64,000 nucleotides of DNA from assembly GCA_003513495.1 (NCBI GenBank), contig DOPM01000040.1, positions 154,667-218,666 on the forward strand, read 5' to 3'. Shown here piece by piece: positions 26,393-35,314 of the stretch. Each line of letters opens with the position of its first letter. Position 1 is the first letter of the stretch. The translations under genes were made by a program, and so were the position numbers. The notes beneath the pieces are model-generated. The model did not search any database. It was not told where the DNA came from and saw nothing but the letters and a program-made list of their open reading frames with translations. The stretch comes from Desulfosporosinus sp. (lineage in GTDB: Bacteria > Bacillota > Desulfitobacteriia > Desulfitobacteriales > Desulfitobacteriaceae).

Positions 26393-27250
26393 ATGAAACT
26401 ACGGGTCTCCGCGGTACAATATCATCTACATACAATTAATAACTTCACTGAATTTGCTGACCAGTGCCAGCATTATGTCAAGATAGCAGAGGAATTTAAG
26501 GCAGATTTTTTAGTTTTTCCGGAGTTCTTTACAACCCAGTTATTGTCAACTGGGGATGAACTAGGGGATTCTCTGAGTATTAGCAAACTACCGGATTTTA
26601 CTGAACAGTACACAGAGCTTTTTGTTTTATTAGCAATGCGGACAAATATTCATATAATCGGAGGAACCCATGTACTGCGAGAGGGCAATAAATTGTATAA
26701 CGTTGCCCATTTGTTTTACCCTGACGGGAAGGTTGCAACCCAAAAAAAACTTCAGATTACTCCAGAGGAGGTTAGTGATTGGAATATGGCAGCAGGTGAT
26801 GATCTAACGGTTTTTCACACGAAGAAGGGAAAAATCGCTATGCTCACCTGCTACGATATTGAATTTCCGGAAATTGTTCGGATGGCTAAGGCGCGAGGGG
26901 CGGATATTATTTTCTGTCCTTCCTGTACAGATGACCAGCATAGCTTTCACCGGGTTCGCTATACATGTCACGCTCGAGCAATTGAGAATCAAGTTTATGT
27001 AGTGGTTACAGGTACGGTAGGTTCACTTCCCACTGTTGAATCTATGCGAGCTAATTTTGGTCAAGCTGCAATTATCACCCCCAATGATATACCGTTTCCT
27101 CCCAAAGGTATTTTGGCCGAAGGGGAAATTAATAACGATATGGTCATAACTGCAGATCTCGATCTACAACTTCTATATGAAGTGCGGGAGAGAGGCTCCG
27201 TAACAACCTGGCGTGACCGGAGGACGGACTTATATCCTGATTGGCGGTAG
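26393..27250 (+). CDS. Carbon-nitrogen hydrolase (nitrilase family)
   Basis: A 285-residue amidase of the nitrilase superfamily. The catalytic triad is visible: glutamate in VFPEFF (about residue 43), lysine in QKKLQI, and cysteine in LTCYDIEFPE. These enzymes hydrolyse amides such as deaminated glutathione or omega-amides. ATG after GGGGAGG. It stands alone on this strand, with repeat-RNA copies R1 and R2 downstream, so context does not point to a substrate. Confidence 0.92.
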   Translation: MKLRVSAVQYHLHTINNFTEFADQCQHYVKIAEEFKADFLVFPEFFTTQLLSTGDELGDSLSISKLPDFTEQYTELFVLLAMRTNIHIIGGTHVLREGNKLYNVAHLFYPDGKVATQKKLQITPEEVSDWNMAAGDDLTVFHTKKGKIAMLTCYDIEFPEIVRMAKARGADIIFCPSCTDDQHSFHRVRYTCHARAIENQVYVVVTGTVGSLPTVESMRANFGQAAIITPNDIPFPPKGILAEGEINNDMVITADLDLQLLYEVRERGSVTTWRDRRTDLYPDWR

Positions 27251-27492
27251 TAGTAAGCTAATGGTGCAACGTAGTTTAATCGTTAGTAAAAATAGAAAGG
27301 TAGATAAGAATATGTACCGCAAAGAGTTGTTTGTCTTTGATAAGGATAATCCTGTGCAATAAAATATTGATTACCCTAAAAGCCTAATCCAGTATCATTG
27401 AAGTTGCCTAGACAACCCAGCGTACTTTGGGAAAGGATATGTTAGGAATGGTCGATAAAGAGTATATCAGGAAAAAGCAGTTATTGAGATCA

Positions 27493-27560
27493 GGAAAGGG
27501 CGTAACGTTCCTTAGTTAAGAGGTACTGAGGTAGTTAAGAGATGTGCTTGGGTGGGGTGA
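27493..27560 (+). repeat. Interspersed repeat RNA candidate, copy R1
   Basis: Core GGAAAGGGCGTAAC... to ...GATGTGCTTGGGTGGGG shared with five other copies. The upstream pairing arm present in R4-R6 is not obvious here. A strong terminator follows at 27611-27636. Confidence 0.7.
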
Positions 27561-27610
27561 ATCTCTGGAATTCAAGTTGAGCTATAAACCTTTGTTCAGA
27601 TCAATGTTTT

Positions 27611-27636
27611 AGACGCTTAAATGAGCGTCTTTTTTC
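27611..27636 (+). terminator. Intrinsic terminator after R1
   Basis: AGACGC pairs with GCGTCT and is followed by TTTTTT. It would end a short transcript containing R1. Confidence 0.8.
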
Positions 27637-27741
27637 TTGCCCACAATAATTCCATGGAGGAATTTGCCAAACTCATAAAGAATCTTAGTAGGAGTGTTGA
27701 AGGAGTTAAGTTTGTAGTGATATATCGGCTAATAATGATTA

Positions 27742-27833
27742 CCTACCCGTTCCAAGCATCAAGGAAGGAAGAAGGGCGTCTAATTGCTTAGTAAAGAGGC
27801 GCGTAGTTGATGGATGTGCTTGGGTGGGTGGAG
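27742..27833 (+). repeat. Interspersed repeat RNA candidate, copy R2
   Basis: Copy of the R family. The upstream arm CCTACCC (27742-27748) can pair with GGGTGGG (about 27822-27828), although it differs in sequence from the arms of R4-R6. The flavoenzyme gene starts 66 bp later, so R2 lies in its leader. Confidence 0.7.
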
Positions 27834-27899
27834 TTGTTGATTTGTAGTTAAGTTAAAAGCTTTTATAGTCTGTCCGATGATAAAACAGAGGTGATTCCA

Positions 27900-28988
27900 A
27901 TGAAGACACTATTTGACCAAACGACCATAAAGCACCTAAACCTTCCTAATCGTTTTATAAGATCTGCAACCTGCGAAGGGCTAGCAAGTCCTGATGGAGC
28001 CGTTACATCCGCATTAATTGAGGCAATGGTAGAACTAGCCAAGGGTGGAGTTGGGCTGATCATCACTGGTCATTCTTATGTTCGTACAGTTGGACAAGCG
28101 AGCCCAAATCAATTGGGTGCATATAGCGACAGTCTTATTCCCGGCTTCAAAGAAATGACTGAGGCGGTCCACGCTGCAGGCGGCAGAGTAATAATGCAGT
28201 TAGCGCATGCAGGAAGATTTGCCTCGGAGCAATTAACCGGGCAGACAGCCTTGGCAGTTTCCCTTGCAAAAGATTTAACTAATACATCCGTCAGGGAAAT
28301 GACGATTGAAGACATCCAGGAGCTGCCTGAGGCTTATGCTGAGGCTGCAGAAAGGGCTAAAGTTGCAGGTTTTGATGGCATTCAAATTCACTCGGCGCAT
28401 GGTTATCTTCTAAGTCAATTCCTGTCTCCTGCTTTTAATCAGCGCCAGGATGAATATGGAGGAAGCATTTATAATCGTTCTAGAATACATCTGCATATTA
28501 TCCAAGCGATACGAAGAACCGTTGGGCATGACTACCCTATCCTGGTAAAACTCAACTGTCAGGATTTTATTGAAAATGGCCTAAGTCTGGACGATTCTCT
28601 TCAGGTTGCACACAGACTTGCCAACGCTGGTGTTGATGCAATTGAATTGAGCGGTGGTGTGATCAAAACTGGCACGTTGGGACCCAGCAGGACAGGGGTT
28701 AATTCGCTCGAAAGAGAGGCCTATTTTAGAAATGAAGCCCGTGTCTTTAAACGTGAAATACCTATTCCGCTAGTTCTGGTTGGGGGAATACGTTCCTATG
28801 AGCTAGCTGAAAAGCTCGTAGAGACCGGAGATGTAGACTATATCTCTATGTGTAGACCCTTGATTATGGAGCCTGGTCTTATCAACCGATGGGCATCAGG
28901 GGATCACAGCAAGGCGCTATGCAAATCGGACAATGCCTGTTTGGAATCAGGTAGAAAGGGAACTGGCGTTCGTTGCTTAGTTAAATAA
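27900..28988 (+). CDS. NADH:flavin oxidoreductase (Old Yellow Enzyme family)
   Basis: An FMN TIM-barrel of 362 residues. It begins with LPNRFIRSATCEGLA, has the substrate-site motif QLAHAGR, and HSAHGYLLSQFLSPAFNQR followed by DEYGGS. The length equals the barrel alone; the FeS and FAD/NAD domains of dienoyl-CoA reductases are absent, although four cysteines remain near the C-terminus. Relatives reduce activated double bonds. ATG 27900 follows AGAGGTGAT; the upstream in-frame GTG 27891 is part of that site. Confidence 0.9.
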   Translation: MKTLFDQTTIKHLNLPNRFIRSATCEGLASPDGAVTSALIEAMVELAKGGVGLIITGHSYVRTVGQASPNQLGAYSDSLIPGFKEMTEAVHAAGGRVIMQLAHAGRFASEQLTGQTALAVSLAKDLTNTSVREMTIEDIQELPEAYAEAAERAKVAGFDGIQIHSAHGYLLSQFLSPAFNQRQDEYGGSIYNRSRIHLHIIQAIRRTVGHDYPILVKLNCQDFIENGLSLDDSLQVAHRLANAGVDAIELSGGVIKTGTLGPSRTGVNSLEREAYFRNEARVFKREIPIPLVLVGGIRSYELAEKLVETGDVDYISMCRPLIMEPGLINRWASGDHSKALCKSDNACLESGRKGTGVRCLVK

Positions 28989-29154
28989 GTCATGGAGCAG
29001 TAGAAGGAAATGCAATGGCAGATTACTTTGTGCCGTTATGCCTTCATTATTTTAAGCTGGCGGAGTAGGTTTTCTTTAATACGGTTTGTACTTGTATAAG
29101 AAAGTATGACTTTACTAGCGAAATCCGATTGCAAGAACATTTGGGAGGGGATCT

Positions 29155-29391
29155 ATGATAACTCAGGCCGAGGCGATCATCGCTGCGTTTCAAGGGTTAG
29201 GCGGGAAACGTACAATTCGAGAAATTGAAGATTGGGTCACTGCAAATTATGGGGATAAGTGGAAGGATTTCAGCACACAGATGGCTGATATGGTTCCATT
29301 GTCTCATGGAGGAAATGGGACATCATCAGTCCCAGACTATTTCCGTGTCTTAGAAAGGGTTCAAAGAGGAACATATTGCCTCATTGATTGA
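29155..29391 (+). CDS. Small conserved protein, probable winged-helix-like fold
   Basis: A 78-residue soluble protein after a GGGAGGGG ribosome site. The pattern (QAEAIIAAFQGLGGKRTIREIEDWV, then YFRVLERVQRGTYCLID) looks like a short helix-turn-helix/winged domain with a C-terminal beta hairpin. Similar domains occur in accessory DNA next to restriction genes. No partner is adjacent. Function unknown. Confidence 0.6.
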   Translation: MITQAEAIIAAFQGLGGKRTIREIEDWVTANYGDKWKDFSTQMADMVPLSHGGNGTSSVPDYFRVLERVQRGTYCLID

Positions 29392-29400
29392 TTTTCTTAA

Positions 29401-29617
29401 ATGTACAAAGCATTACTTACAGATAAAAAGTAAAGGCAAGGCTCGATGCTGTATGTAAATCGCTCAATATTACCTATGAAGAGTGGTTCAAGACGGCTTT
29501 ATCGAATCAGAGCTTGACGTATTAACGACACTGCTAACCAGCAATGCCAAAGACCAACTGTCTGAAGTGGGATGAAAACCTTTGTCGGTTCGTTCGAAGT
29601 AGTGACGATGAATGAAA
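29401..29617 (+). pseudogene. Degenerate copy of the 72-aa protein at 37282
   Basis: Aligns along its whole length with the intact small gene at 37282-37500 (shared NITYEEWFKTAL, LLTSNAKD and C-terminal RSSDDE). A stop codon after ten codons and at least two frameshifts break it. It directly precedes the broken DUF5658 copy, the same order as at 37.3-37.8 kb. Confidence 0.8.
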
Positions 29618-29630
29618 GATGGAGAGTAAT

Positions 29631-29953
29631 ATGTTGAAAGCAAGAGATAAAGCAATCATCGTCAGTTCTATAGTATTCTTAATCCTAAGTCTATTGGATG
29701 CCACTCTAACACTTTGGGGGCTAGGACAAGGCGCAATTGAAGAAGTGAATCCTGTGATGCGATGGCTAATTGAAGAAAACACAATAACATTTATGATCGT
29801 CAAGTTATCGCTGCATTAATGCTAGGTTTTGTGCTTTGGGAGATACGGGATAGATCTCGTAAGTTTGTTGCTTGCTCGTTGTGGCTTGTTTTAGTTGTTT
29901 ACTCTGTCGTGATGATGCTTCATGGTTATTGGATGGTAATATTTTTTGAATAA
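29631..29953 (+). pseudogene. DUF5658-like membrane protein, frameshifted copy
   Basis: Near-identical to the intact gene at 37504-37830 up to about 29812, where one base is missing and a stop follows; the original frame continues to 29953. The intact form is a small protein with three hydrophobic segments. Confidence 0.85.
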
Positions 29954-30207
29954 AAAAGGAGTTCTTTCTCACCTAATGAAGTGAAAAGGAGCTCCCTTAT
30001 TAATTATGTCGCAAAGACATGCCATGATACTTGACTAACGAACGAACTCAAGGCTAATAAGACATTACTTTGTTGAGTTATCGTGCTTTATTACAATATT
30101 CTCAGATTTTAATACTGAATTTCCTGCATTATATCCTCTAAAAATTCCAAATAATTATCTAAGTAGTCTGAATACATTAGCAAATGGTTCCTTAGCAAAC
30201 TATTACA
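29954..30207. other. Spacer before the SOS cassette
   Basis: No gene is supported. From about 30130 it becomes similar to 57830-57900, so it belongs to the left end of the duplicated cassette. Confidence 0.5.
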
Positions 30208-30251
30208 TTGATATCCTTACACTATGTGGTTATAATATAGAACATAGGTTC
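30208..30251 (+). promoter_or_regulatory. Promoter with overlapping LexA (SOS) box, cassette copy 1
   Basis: TTGATA, 17 bp and TATAAT form a near-consensus promoter. GAACATAGGTTC at 30240-30251 fits the Gram-positive LexA/DinR site GAAC-N4-GTTC exactly and covers the transcription start region, so LexA binding should block this promoter until DNA damage. Confidence 0.8.
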
Positions 30252-30287
30252 GGTCATAACCAAATGCATGTACTGAGGGTAGGTTAA

Positions 30288-30449
30288 GTGAACGATGTAT
30301 GCGCTGATTGTAACAGAAAGTCTTATTGTCTTGAGCCTTGTGAGGCCTGGTTAATTGCCCATAATCAATGTCCCGTATGTCGGAATAAGCTTATTCATGC
30401 TGGCGGATGTATAGAATGCATCACCGGAGATTGGGCAAAGTGTGGCTGA
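30288..30449 (+). CDS. Cysteine-rich 53-aa mini-protein (copy 1)
   Basis: GTG-started frame behind GGGTAGG. It has eight cysteines arranged as pairs (CADC, CPVC, CIEC and others), as in small zinc-binding knuckle proteins such as the sporulation inhibitor Gin/CsfB. 51 of 53 residues match copy 2 at 57992. It opens an SOS-boxed cassette and its stop lies one base before the next ATG. Function is unknown; a zinc-bound regulatory protein is a guess. Confidence 0.75.
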   Translation: MNDVCADCNRKSYCLEPCEAWLIAHNQCPVCRNKLIHAGGCIECITGDWAKCG

Positions 30450-30450
30450 C

Positions 30451-30762
30451 ATGAAGGTACTTATGAAGCCGATCGAGACAATTACAGTACACTCTAAAGA
30501 AGGAATCATACGTCCTGAGAAATATAGGGTCATGGAAGAGGAGGAGACAATCGTTGTTCGTATTGATAAGATATTTACCCGGAGCGAGGATAAATCCTCT
30601 GGTTCTCGCGAGCTAATCTTTGGTTGCCAGGGAGTAATTAATGGTTTGATGAAAAACTTCGAGTTGAAATATAAGTCGCAGAATGCAAGTGGTTTTTATA
30701 TCGGATGTAACAGGAATTTCCCATTATTCATAGAAATCTATGGTAATCACTCTCGGAGGTGA
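30451..30762 (+). CDS. Small conserved protein, frameshifted C-terminus (copy 1)
   Basis: Starts MKVLMKPIETITVHSKEG and matches the 86-residue protein at 58155 until about residue 74. Copy 2 ends in CKWFLYRM, which resembles the ending of small clostridial proteins I recall; here a one-base difference near 30675 changes the last ~30 residues, so this copy is probably damaged. An upstream in-frame GTG (30442) overlaps the previous stop. Role unknown; SOS control is suggested by the LexA box. Confidence 0.65.
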   Translation: MKVLMKPIETITVHSKEGIIRPEKYRVMEEEETIVVRIDKIFTRSEDKSSGSRELIFGCQGVINGLMKNFELKYKSQNASGFYIGCNRNFPLFIEIYGNHSRR

Positions 30763-30768
30763 CCAACT

Positions 30769-31197
30769 ATGAAACCTGGCCAGGAACTTGCTCGTCTACG
30801 TAAAGAAAAGGGTCTTACATTAGATGCTCTTGCCGAACTTGCTGGAACAGGACCAGGTTATATCTGGGCACTTGAACATGGAAAATTGCCCGGCCTTAGG
30901 GTTTCCAGTAAATTGGCTAGGGTGCTCAATGTGCCGCTTGATAGATTCTGGATCAAATATAAAAAGCTAAATAGTGATACGAAAGTCGTAGAGAATCGTG
31001 AGAAGAATAGTTGCTGGTCTGCAAGAACCCCTGGAATCGAGATACTAAATCTTACCCCAAGATCATTTAAGGCCCTCTACGGAGCCCACATTGAGACAGT
31101 GGGGGAATTGTTGCTTCTTACTGATAAGGACTTATCAATAATTCGAAATTTGGGACCAGCAAGTCTTAGTGAAGTAAATGAAAACCGGTGGCATTGA
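30769..31197 (+). pseudogene. XRE-family HTH protein with C-terminal helix-hairpin-helix, truncated (copy 1)
   Basis: Residues 1-65 are an XRE helix-turn-helix (ELARLRKEKGLTLDALAELA then GYIWALEHGK). The later part LLLLTDKDLSIIRNLGPASL resembles the helix-hairpin-helix of the RNA polymerase alpha C-terminal domain. Compared with copy 2 about 47 bp are missing near 31185, between two GAAAACTGG-like repeats, so the frame ends early at 142 residues instead of 181. It may still fold as a DNA-binding regulator. Confidence 0.75.
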
Positions 31198-31285
31198 CGA
31201 AACAGACTGCACCGATAATTGAAGCATTTACGAGTATTCGGCAGATGACAGTTTTATTGAAAAACACGTAAAACGCCAAATATGA

Positions 31286-31332
31286 AAACACCACAATTGG
31301 CCCTCAAGCCAAGCCTGATTTTGGTGTTTTTT
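31286..31332 (+). terminator. Intrinsic terminator of SOS cassette copy 1
   Basis: AAACACCA...TGGTGTTT stem with inner AATTGGC/GCCTGATT pairing and a T-run. The equivalent structure follows copy 2. Confidence 0.75.
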
Positions 31333-31448
31333 GCGTTTCTGGTATGTCGTTAACTTTATTTAGCCTTCGTTATCGGACTCTAGTGAAAATAAAGGGAAAT
31401 ATTTCCATGATGGCGAAGATATTCAAAAAATAAAGGAGGTATGTAAGT

Positions 31449-31871
31449 ATGGACTATCAAAACATGACGGCACCCTGTGGATTGGACTGCTTTAATTGCC
31501 CCGTTTATCTGGCAAATAACAATGAAAAACTGCGGGAGATGATCGCCGCTAGGCTTAATGTTCCAATAGAGAAAGCTGTTTGCCACGGCTGCCGTAACGA
31601 AGCCGGAGTAATTGCCGCTACTGGTCGAAACAAGCCTTGTTACGTTTATCAATGCATCCGAGAAAAAGAAATCAGCTTTTGCTGCGACTGTGCTGATTTT
31701 CCCTGTGACTACTTGCATCCCTATGCTGACCAAGCAGCCCAGAGGCCGCATAATACAAAAGTGTTTAATTTATGTCTGATCAAAAAGATGGGGCTGGAGA
31801 TTTGGGCTAAAGAAAAAGCCAGAAATGTCAAAGAGACTTATTATAAAGGTACACTCAAATTGGGTGACTAG
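31449..31871 (+). CDS. DUF3795 cysteine-rich protein
   Basis: A 140-residue protein with the family's cysteine pattern: PCGLDCFNCPVY at the N-terminus, CHGCRN, then CYVYQC and FCCDCADFPCDYL. Such proteins probably bind a metal or an iron-sulfur cluster. ATG after AAGGAGG. It stands alone; function is unknown. Confidence 0.8.
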   Translation: MDYQNMTAPCGLDCFNCPVYLANNNEKLREMIAARLNVPIEKAVCHGCRNEAGVIAATGRNKPCYVYQCIREKEISFCCDCADFPCDYLHPYADQAAQRPHNTKVFNLCLIKKMGLEIWAKEKARNVKETYYKGTLKLGD

Positions 31872-32004
31872 CAGGTTAACCGCAAATGGCGAAATGACAA
31901 GAGGAGATTAGCGTGTTTTAGCACCAGCGTACTTATTGATAAGAATGCTGGTGCTATTGTCATAAGGTTCAAGTTTGGTAAAAAACCTTTAGGAGGTTTT
32001 CTCC

Positions 32005-32913
32005 TTATAAAACGTCAATGTCCCAAGAGTACTGTTTTGTTCTGATAAACGTAAATTGAACCGTATAAGTTCCATTGTATTTACTACTAGGGGTTAAGGT
32101 TTCGTCGTATGAACCTTTAACAACGTTTTGATAAATCGTCTGTCCTGATTCACTCTTAATAATAATTCCTAAGACATCCTCAGCACTACCTTGAATCCGA
32201 AGAGTTCTTCCGGCCTCAACATAGGCTGAGTACACCCACATGTTATCCATTTTGGAAACTACCTTAATTCGGTTCTTTTCAAAGGCGTCCGAGGCGGCCT
32301 GGGCTTCTGCGTTTTTCCTTGCGACTTCCTCTTGTTTTTTCTTTTCTTCAGCTGCTCGTTGATCTCGTTCTTCCTCATCTTTTTGAGCAAGAACTTTTTC
32401 ACCATTCATAAGTTCAGCTACCATTTCTTCAGTGATGGTAAAAACATTCGAGACAACGGTATTTCTTGACTTTGCGGTAGCTACTACGTAATAATCTCCA
32501 GCTATTACATCAGGCTTTGGGTTTTTTCCATAAATTCTTGGGTCAAGTTGAGTTGATGCTATGATTTCCTGCTGATTATCCCTCATACTGCGACCACTTA
32601 GTGCATAGAGGTCAAAAACTTCAACTCCTCTTTTCTTTGCAAAAGCACTTTCTGATTCATTTCCTCGCGTTTCCCAAGTTTCTTTATCAATAATATAGCT
32701 GTCTGTAATAAAATAATTACCTTTACCGTTGATAAGTGTGGTCAATTCTACACGACCATTTTTATCGGGGTTTTCGCTTTTTAGTTTAATATCTTTAACC
32801 TCGATTGAAGTTAGAGTTCCATTAAAGGATTGGTAGGAGTAATAGTTTATCCCCGCATAAATAGCGATAATTACTAAGGCAGTTACACCTAAAATTTTAA
32901 ATAGCTTATTCAC
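32005..32913 (-). CDS. Membrane-anchored protein with coiled-coil linker
   Basis: A 302-residue protein with one N-terminal membrane helix (LGVTALVIIAIYAGI) and an extracytoplasmic body. Residues about 175-215 form a charged, alanine/lysine/glutamate-rich coiled coil, followed by a beta-rich C-terminal domain. GTG start behind GGGAG. The broken gene at 32950-33352 lies directly upstream on the same strand and may have been its partner. No known family recognised. Confidence 0.75.
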   Translation of the reverse strand: MNKLFKILGVTALVIIAIYAGINYYSYQSFNGTLTSIEVKDIKLKSENPDKNGRVELTTLINGKGNYFITDSYIIDKETWETRGNESESAFAKKRGVEVFDLYALSGRSMRDNQQEIIASTQLDPRIYGKNPKPDVIAGDYYVVATAKSRNTVVSNVFTITEEMVAELMNGEKVLAQKDEEERDQRAAEEKKKQEEVARKNAEAQAASDAFEKNRIKVVSKMDNMWVYSAYVEAGRTLRIQGSAEDVLGIIIKSESGQTIYQNVVKGSYDETLTPSSKYNGTYTVQFTFIRTKQYSWDIDVL

Positions 32914-32949
32914 TGTTAATCTCCCATCTATAATAATTATAGAGTTTGT

Positions 32950-33352
32950 CTACTTCGTAGATGCTGTTAAAACATAGCTATACCACATATCTAGAAGAAC
33001 TGTCTTTTCGAAAGCAAAGCTATAAGTTGAAATGTCTCCTTGGCCCTCGTCAGGAGTCCCTAGATAAACGACATACCATTTGCTATTCGGCTCGATCTCA
33101 TCATTTGAGTTGATTTGTTTCCCTGTGCTATCAAAATATGCGGTGCTCGTATAAATTTGATGTTCTCTAAAACCAGTGAATTTAAATCCGCAGACTCCAA
33201 ACGCCCTTCAAAGGCGTAAGCACTGCCAGGTCTTAAGTTAACAGCTTCTTGAATAACAATAAGATAAGGGTTATTAAGAGTGTGAGTTTTTCCTCCTACA
33301 TTTAAATCTTTATCTAATTCAAAGGATTTAAGGGTTTTTCGAACTTTAACTC
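32950..33352 (-). pseudogene. Truncated, frameshifted secreted-type protein
   Basis: Two frames join to one protein: KVRKTLKSFELDKDLNVGG to VNLRPGSAYAFEG, then after a shift near 33180 STAYFDSTGKQIN to WYVVYLGTPDEGQGD. The 5' end is missing and stops exactly beside a solitary CRISPR repeat at 33355, indicating a recombination junction. Function unknown. Confidence 0.7.
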
Positions 33353-33354
33353 CA

Positions 33355-33386
33355 GTCGCTCCCTATATGGGGGCGTGGATTGAAAT
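33355..33386 (+). CRISPR. Orphan type I-C-like CRISPR repeat
   Basis: A single 32-nt unit, GTCGCTCCC...GGGGGCGTGG, ending ATTGAAAT, as in type I-C repeats. The inner palindrome (GCTCCC/GGGGGC) is kept. There is no second repeat next to it. A cas3 HD fragment of similar type lies at 53433. Confidence 0.75.
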
Positions 33387-33638
33387 CTCGTTGCAGATAT
33401 TGATGGTCTTATTATGCTATAGGATTGTGTAATTAAAATTTTGGTTTTTTAGAAAATTATTTACAGTTAAGAACAAAAATATTATACTCATTTCACAAGT
33501 AGAGACTTTAATAGTGATGTGTAATTAATTTACTCTCCTTTGTGGTTTTAGAACTTGTATAACCTTATGTAAACTAGCTTCCAGTAATTTCTTCGGAGAT
33601 AGCAGGCATGCAGGAATAGAATATTAAAATTAGGGGGT
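33387..33638. other. AT-rich spacer without a gene
   Basis: Nothing codable is seen; it separates the orphan CRISPR repeat from the next pseudogene. Confidence 0.4.
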
Positions 33639-34014
33639 TTGTATGGATTGGATAAAGCAGAATATGATCGGTGGGTAAATTACGTTATAGAGAACTATCC
33701 AGCGGCAATGAGTAGTGTTATTAATAGATATGAATTTTGGGTTAATAGGGCTAATTTGGCCAAGGCCTTATTTCGTAATCAAACAGTATCAACCCGCCAT
33801 TGATTTGTTTCGTTCAATGATAGATGAAGTACCCATATCACTTCAGACCTATTCTCCTGATTCGCTTTCAGAGTATGAGAACATAGTATGGTGTTATCAT
33901 GAATTGGGCCTAGCGCTTTGGAATTTGGTTACTGAGGACCTCCAAAATGGGTTTGATGTATTTTGCCCTTTAGAAAATTTCAGTAGTAAGAAAAAACGAC
34001 TCAAAATGAACTAA
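33639..34014 (+). pseudogene. Small hypothetical gene with one frameshift
   Basis: A TTG start behind AGGGGG begins a frame reading GLDKAEYDRWVNYVIENY up to about 33775; after a shift it continues KQYQPAIDLFRSMIDEV to the stop at 34014. The joined product is ~125 residues, helical, family unknown. R3 begins 11 bp after its stop. Confidence 0.6.
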
Positions 34015-34024
34015 GTGGCCATTT

Positions 34025-34090
34025 GGAAGGGCGTTTACTTGCTTGGTAAAGAAGCTCTGAGGTTGTTAAGGGATGCTCTGGGTGGGATGA
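34025..34090 (+). repeat. Interspersed repeat RNA candidate, copy R3
   Basis: Core GGAAGGGCGTTTACTTGCTT... to GGGATGCTCTGGGTGGG. It has only a weak upstream arm because the preceding gene ends immediately before. A terminator follows at 34220. Confidence 0.7.
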
Positions 34091-34219
34091 GTTTGTAGAA
34101 TTGGAGGTTTACATTCTGGCAAGTGGAGAATACGTATACTCCTTTTGGAGGGTGGTTGGATATCCCAACTTTTGTTGGACGCATGAACTTTCCCCGTGTC
34201 TACCCTTGAGGCTACATAA

Positions 34220-34255
34220 AAAAGGTCACCTATATATTAGTTTAGGCGACCTTTT
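34220..34255. terminator. Two-way intrinsic terminator
   Basis: AAAGGTCACCTA pairs with TAGGCGACCTTT (one mismatch), flanked by A-run and T-run, so it can serve R3 on the plus strand and the 21-codon gene on the minus strand. Confidence 0.75.
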
Positions 34256-34290
34256 GGGATAAGTTCCGTAGAACCCTAATAGATACTTTT

Positions 34291-34356
34291 CTAGCCGGCA
34301 TAGTATACAACCCAACAATCCATATACTCATCATCATTAATAACAATTTTACTCAT
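34291..34356 (-). CDS. Candidate 21-residue peptide gene
   Basis: A perfect AAGGAGGG site stands 8 bp before ATG, the frame encodes 21 residues (MSKIVINDDEY then MDCWVVYYAG) and a terminator follows the stop by 36 bp. An acidic front half and aromatic, cysteine-bearing tail could suit a modified or signalling peptide. No processing genes are adjacent. Family unknown. Confidence 0.5.
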   Translation of the reverse strand: MSKIVINDDEYMDCWVVYYAG

Positions 34357-34786
34357 GGAATTCCCTCCTTTTTAATTGTAGGACTCATTTAAAGTAAAAA
34401 GCTTGCCTTTTAGTGTAAAGGGTTTTGACCTTGACTTTTATAAAATCCTACCACTGCGTGTAATAAAATCTAAGAAAGAATGAAGCCTCCTTTCACCTAT
34501 AAGTATTTGTTATGGTATATGTATATTATTATTATACTAAAATAGTGCAAGATAGATAGTGATAGTAAGTACTTTCTCAATATAATTTCTTAATGCCACG
34601 AACGATTTGGGAACAAGAAAAGTAAATAACTTCATTAACTTAAGAGTTTGAAGAAATAGAAAAGAGCTGCCCGGCTCTCCTTCTGTAAAAAGGGTGATCT
34701 GGATTGCTATTGCGTATATATTATGTTAAGTGCCTGAAAGGGTCACAAAACTCAACTACTTATTCTTAGTTCCCCTCTGAAATCAG

Positions 34787-34869
34787 CCGCCCATCCTAAA
34801 TAAAGGGAAGGGCGTACCTAGCTTGGCTAAGAAGTACTGAAGTGGTTATGAGATGTACAGGGGTGGGGT
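34787..34869 (+). repeat. Interspersed repeat RNA candidate, copy R4
   Basis: Upstream arm CCGCCC (34787-34792) pairs with GGGTGG (34861-34866) at the end of the conserved core. A terminator and a second shared block follow, as in R6. Confidence 0.75.
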
Positions 34870-34896
34870 AAATTCTAATTAAATTATCGTTATAAC

Positions 34897-34988
34897 ACAT
34901 GCTACCCTACATTACTGAAATGTAGGGTTATTTTTTGTGCATTATTCATTTTTCGGCATGTTTCGCCGTCAATTTGGAATATAGTTGT
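34897..34988 (+). repeat. Block shared with 39965-40055, starting with a terminator
   Basis: Begins ACATGCTACCCTACAT, a hairpin CCCTACAT/ATGTAGGG with T-run (34905-34936), and ends with an exact 38-bp stretch containing CGGCATGTTTCGCCG. It follows R4 here and R6 in the other place, so R plus this block is a larger repeated unit. Confidence 0.75.
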
Positions 34989-35040
34989 TTATAGAACTTT
35001 TGCATAGTAAATGCGCTAAAAAGGTGGGGGTTTAGTTAAT

Positions 35041-35265
35041 ATGACTGAAAGTGAACTAGGAAGAATCTTAAGGGAAATGTATGACAATGCACCGGCAGGA
35101 TATCAGGTTGCAAATATTCATTTATTCGGAGTAAAATATGCGTCAATTATTCTTGGCGAGAATCTAAAAGTTACAGATATTATTAAGGCATCTGGGATAA
35201 AGGAATCATTTAAGACTGAATTAAACAAAGGAGTTAAGTTAGCAAAATACGTAGTGCCCAAGTAA
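35041..35265 (+). CDS. Small HTH-like domain protein
   Basis: A 74-residue protein: LGRILREMYDNAPAGYQVAN, IHLFGVKYASII, then KGVKLAKYVV. The layout matches short HTH-like proteins found beside restriction and HNH genes. ATG after AAGGTGGGGG. The HNH endonuclease pseudogene lies 390 bp downstream, which fits that association. Role uncertain. Confidence 0.65.
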   Translation: MTESELGRILREMYDNAPAGYQVANIHLFGVKYASIILGENLKVTDIIKASGIKESFKTELNKGVKLAKYVVPK

Positions 35266-35314
35266 TTCTTGATATTGAATAATTTACCAAAGTGTAAAGG
35301 GTGGGAACTTCTTA

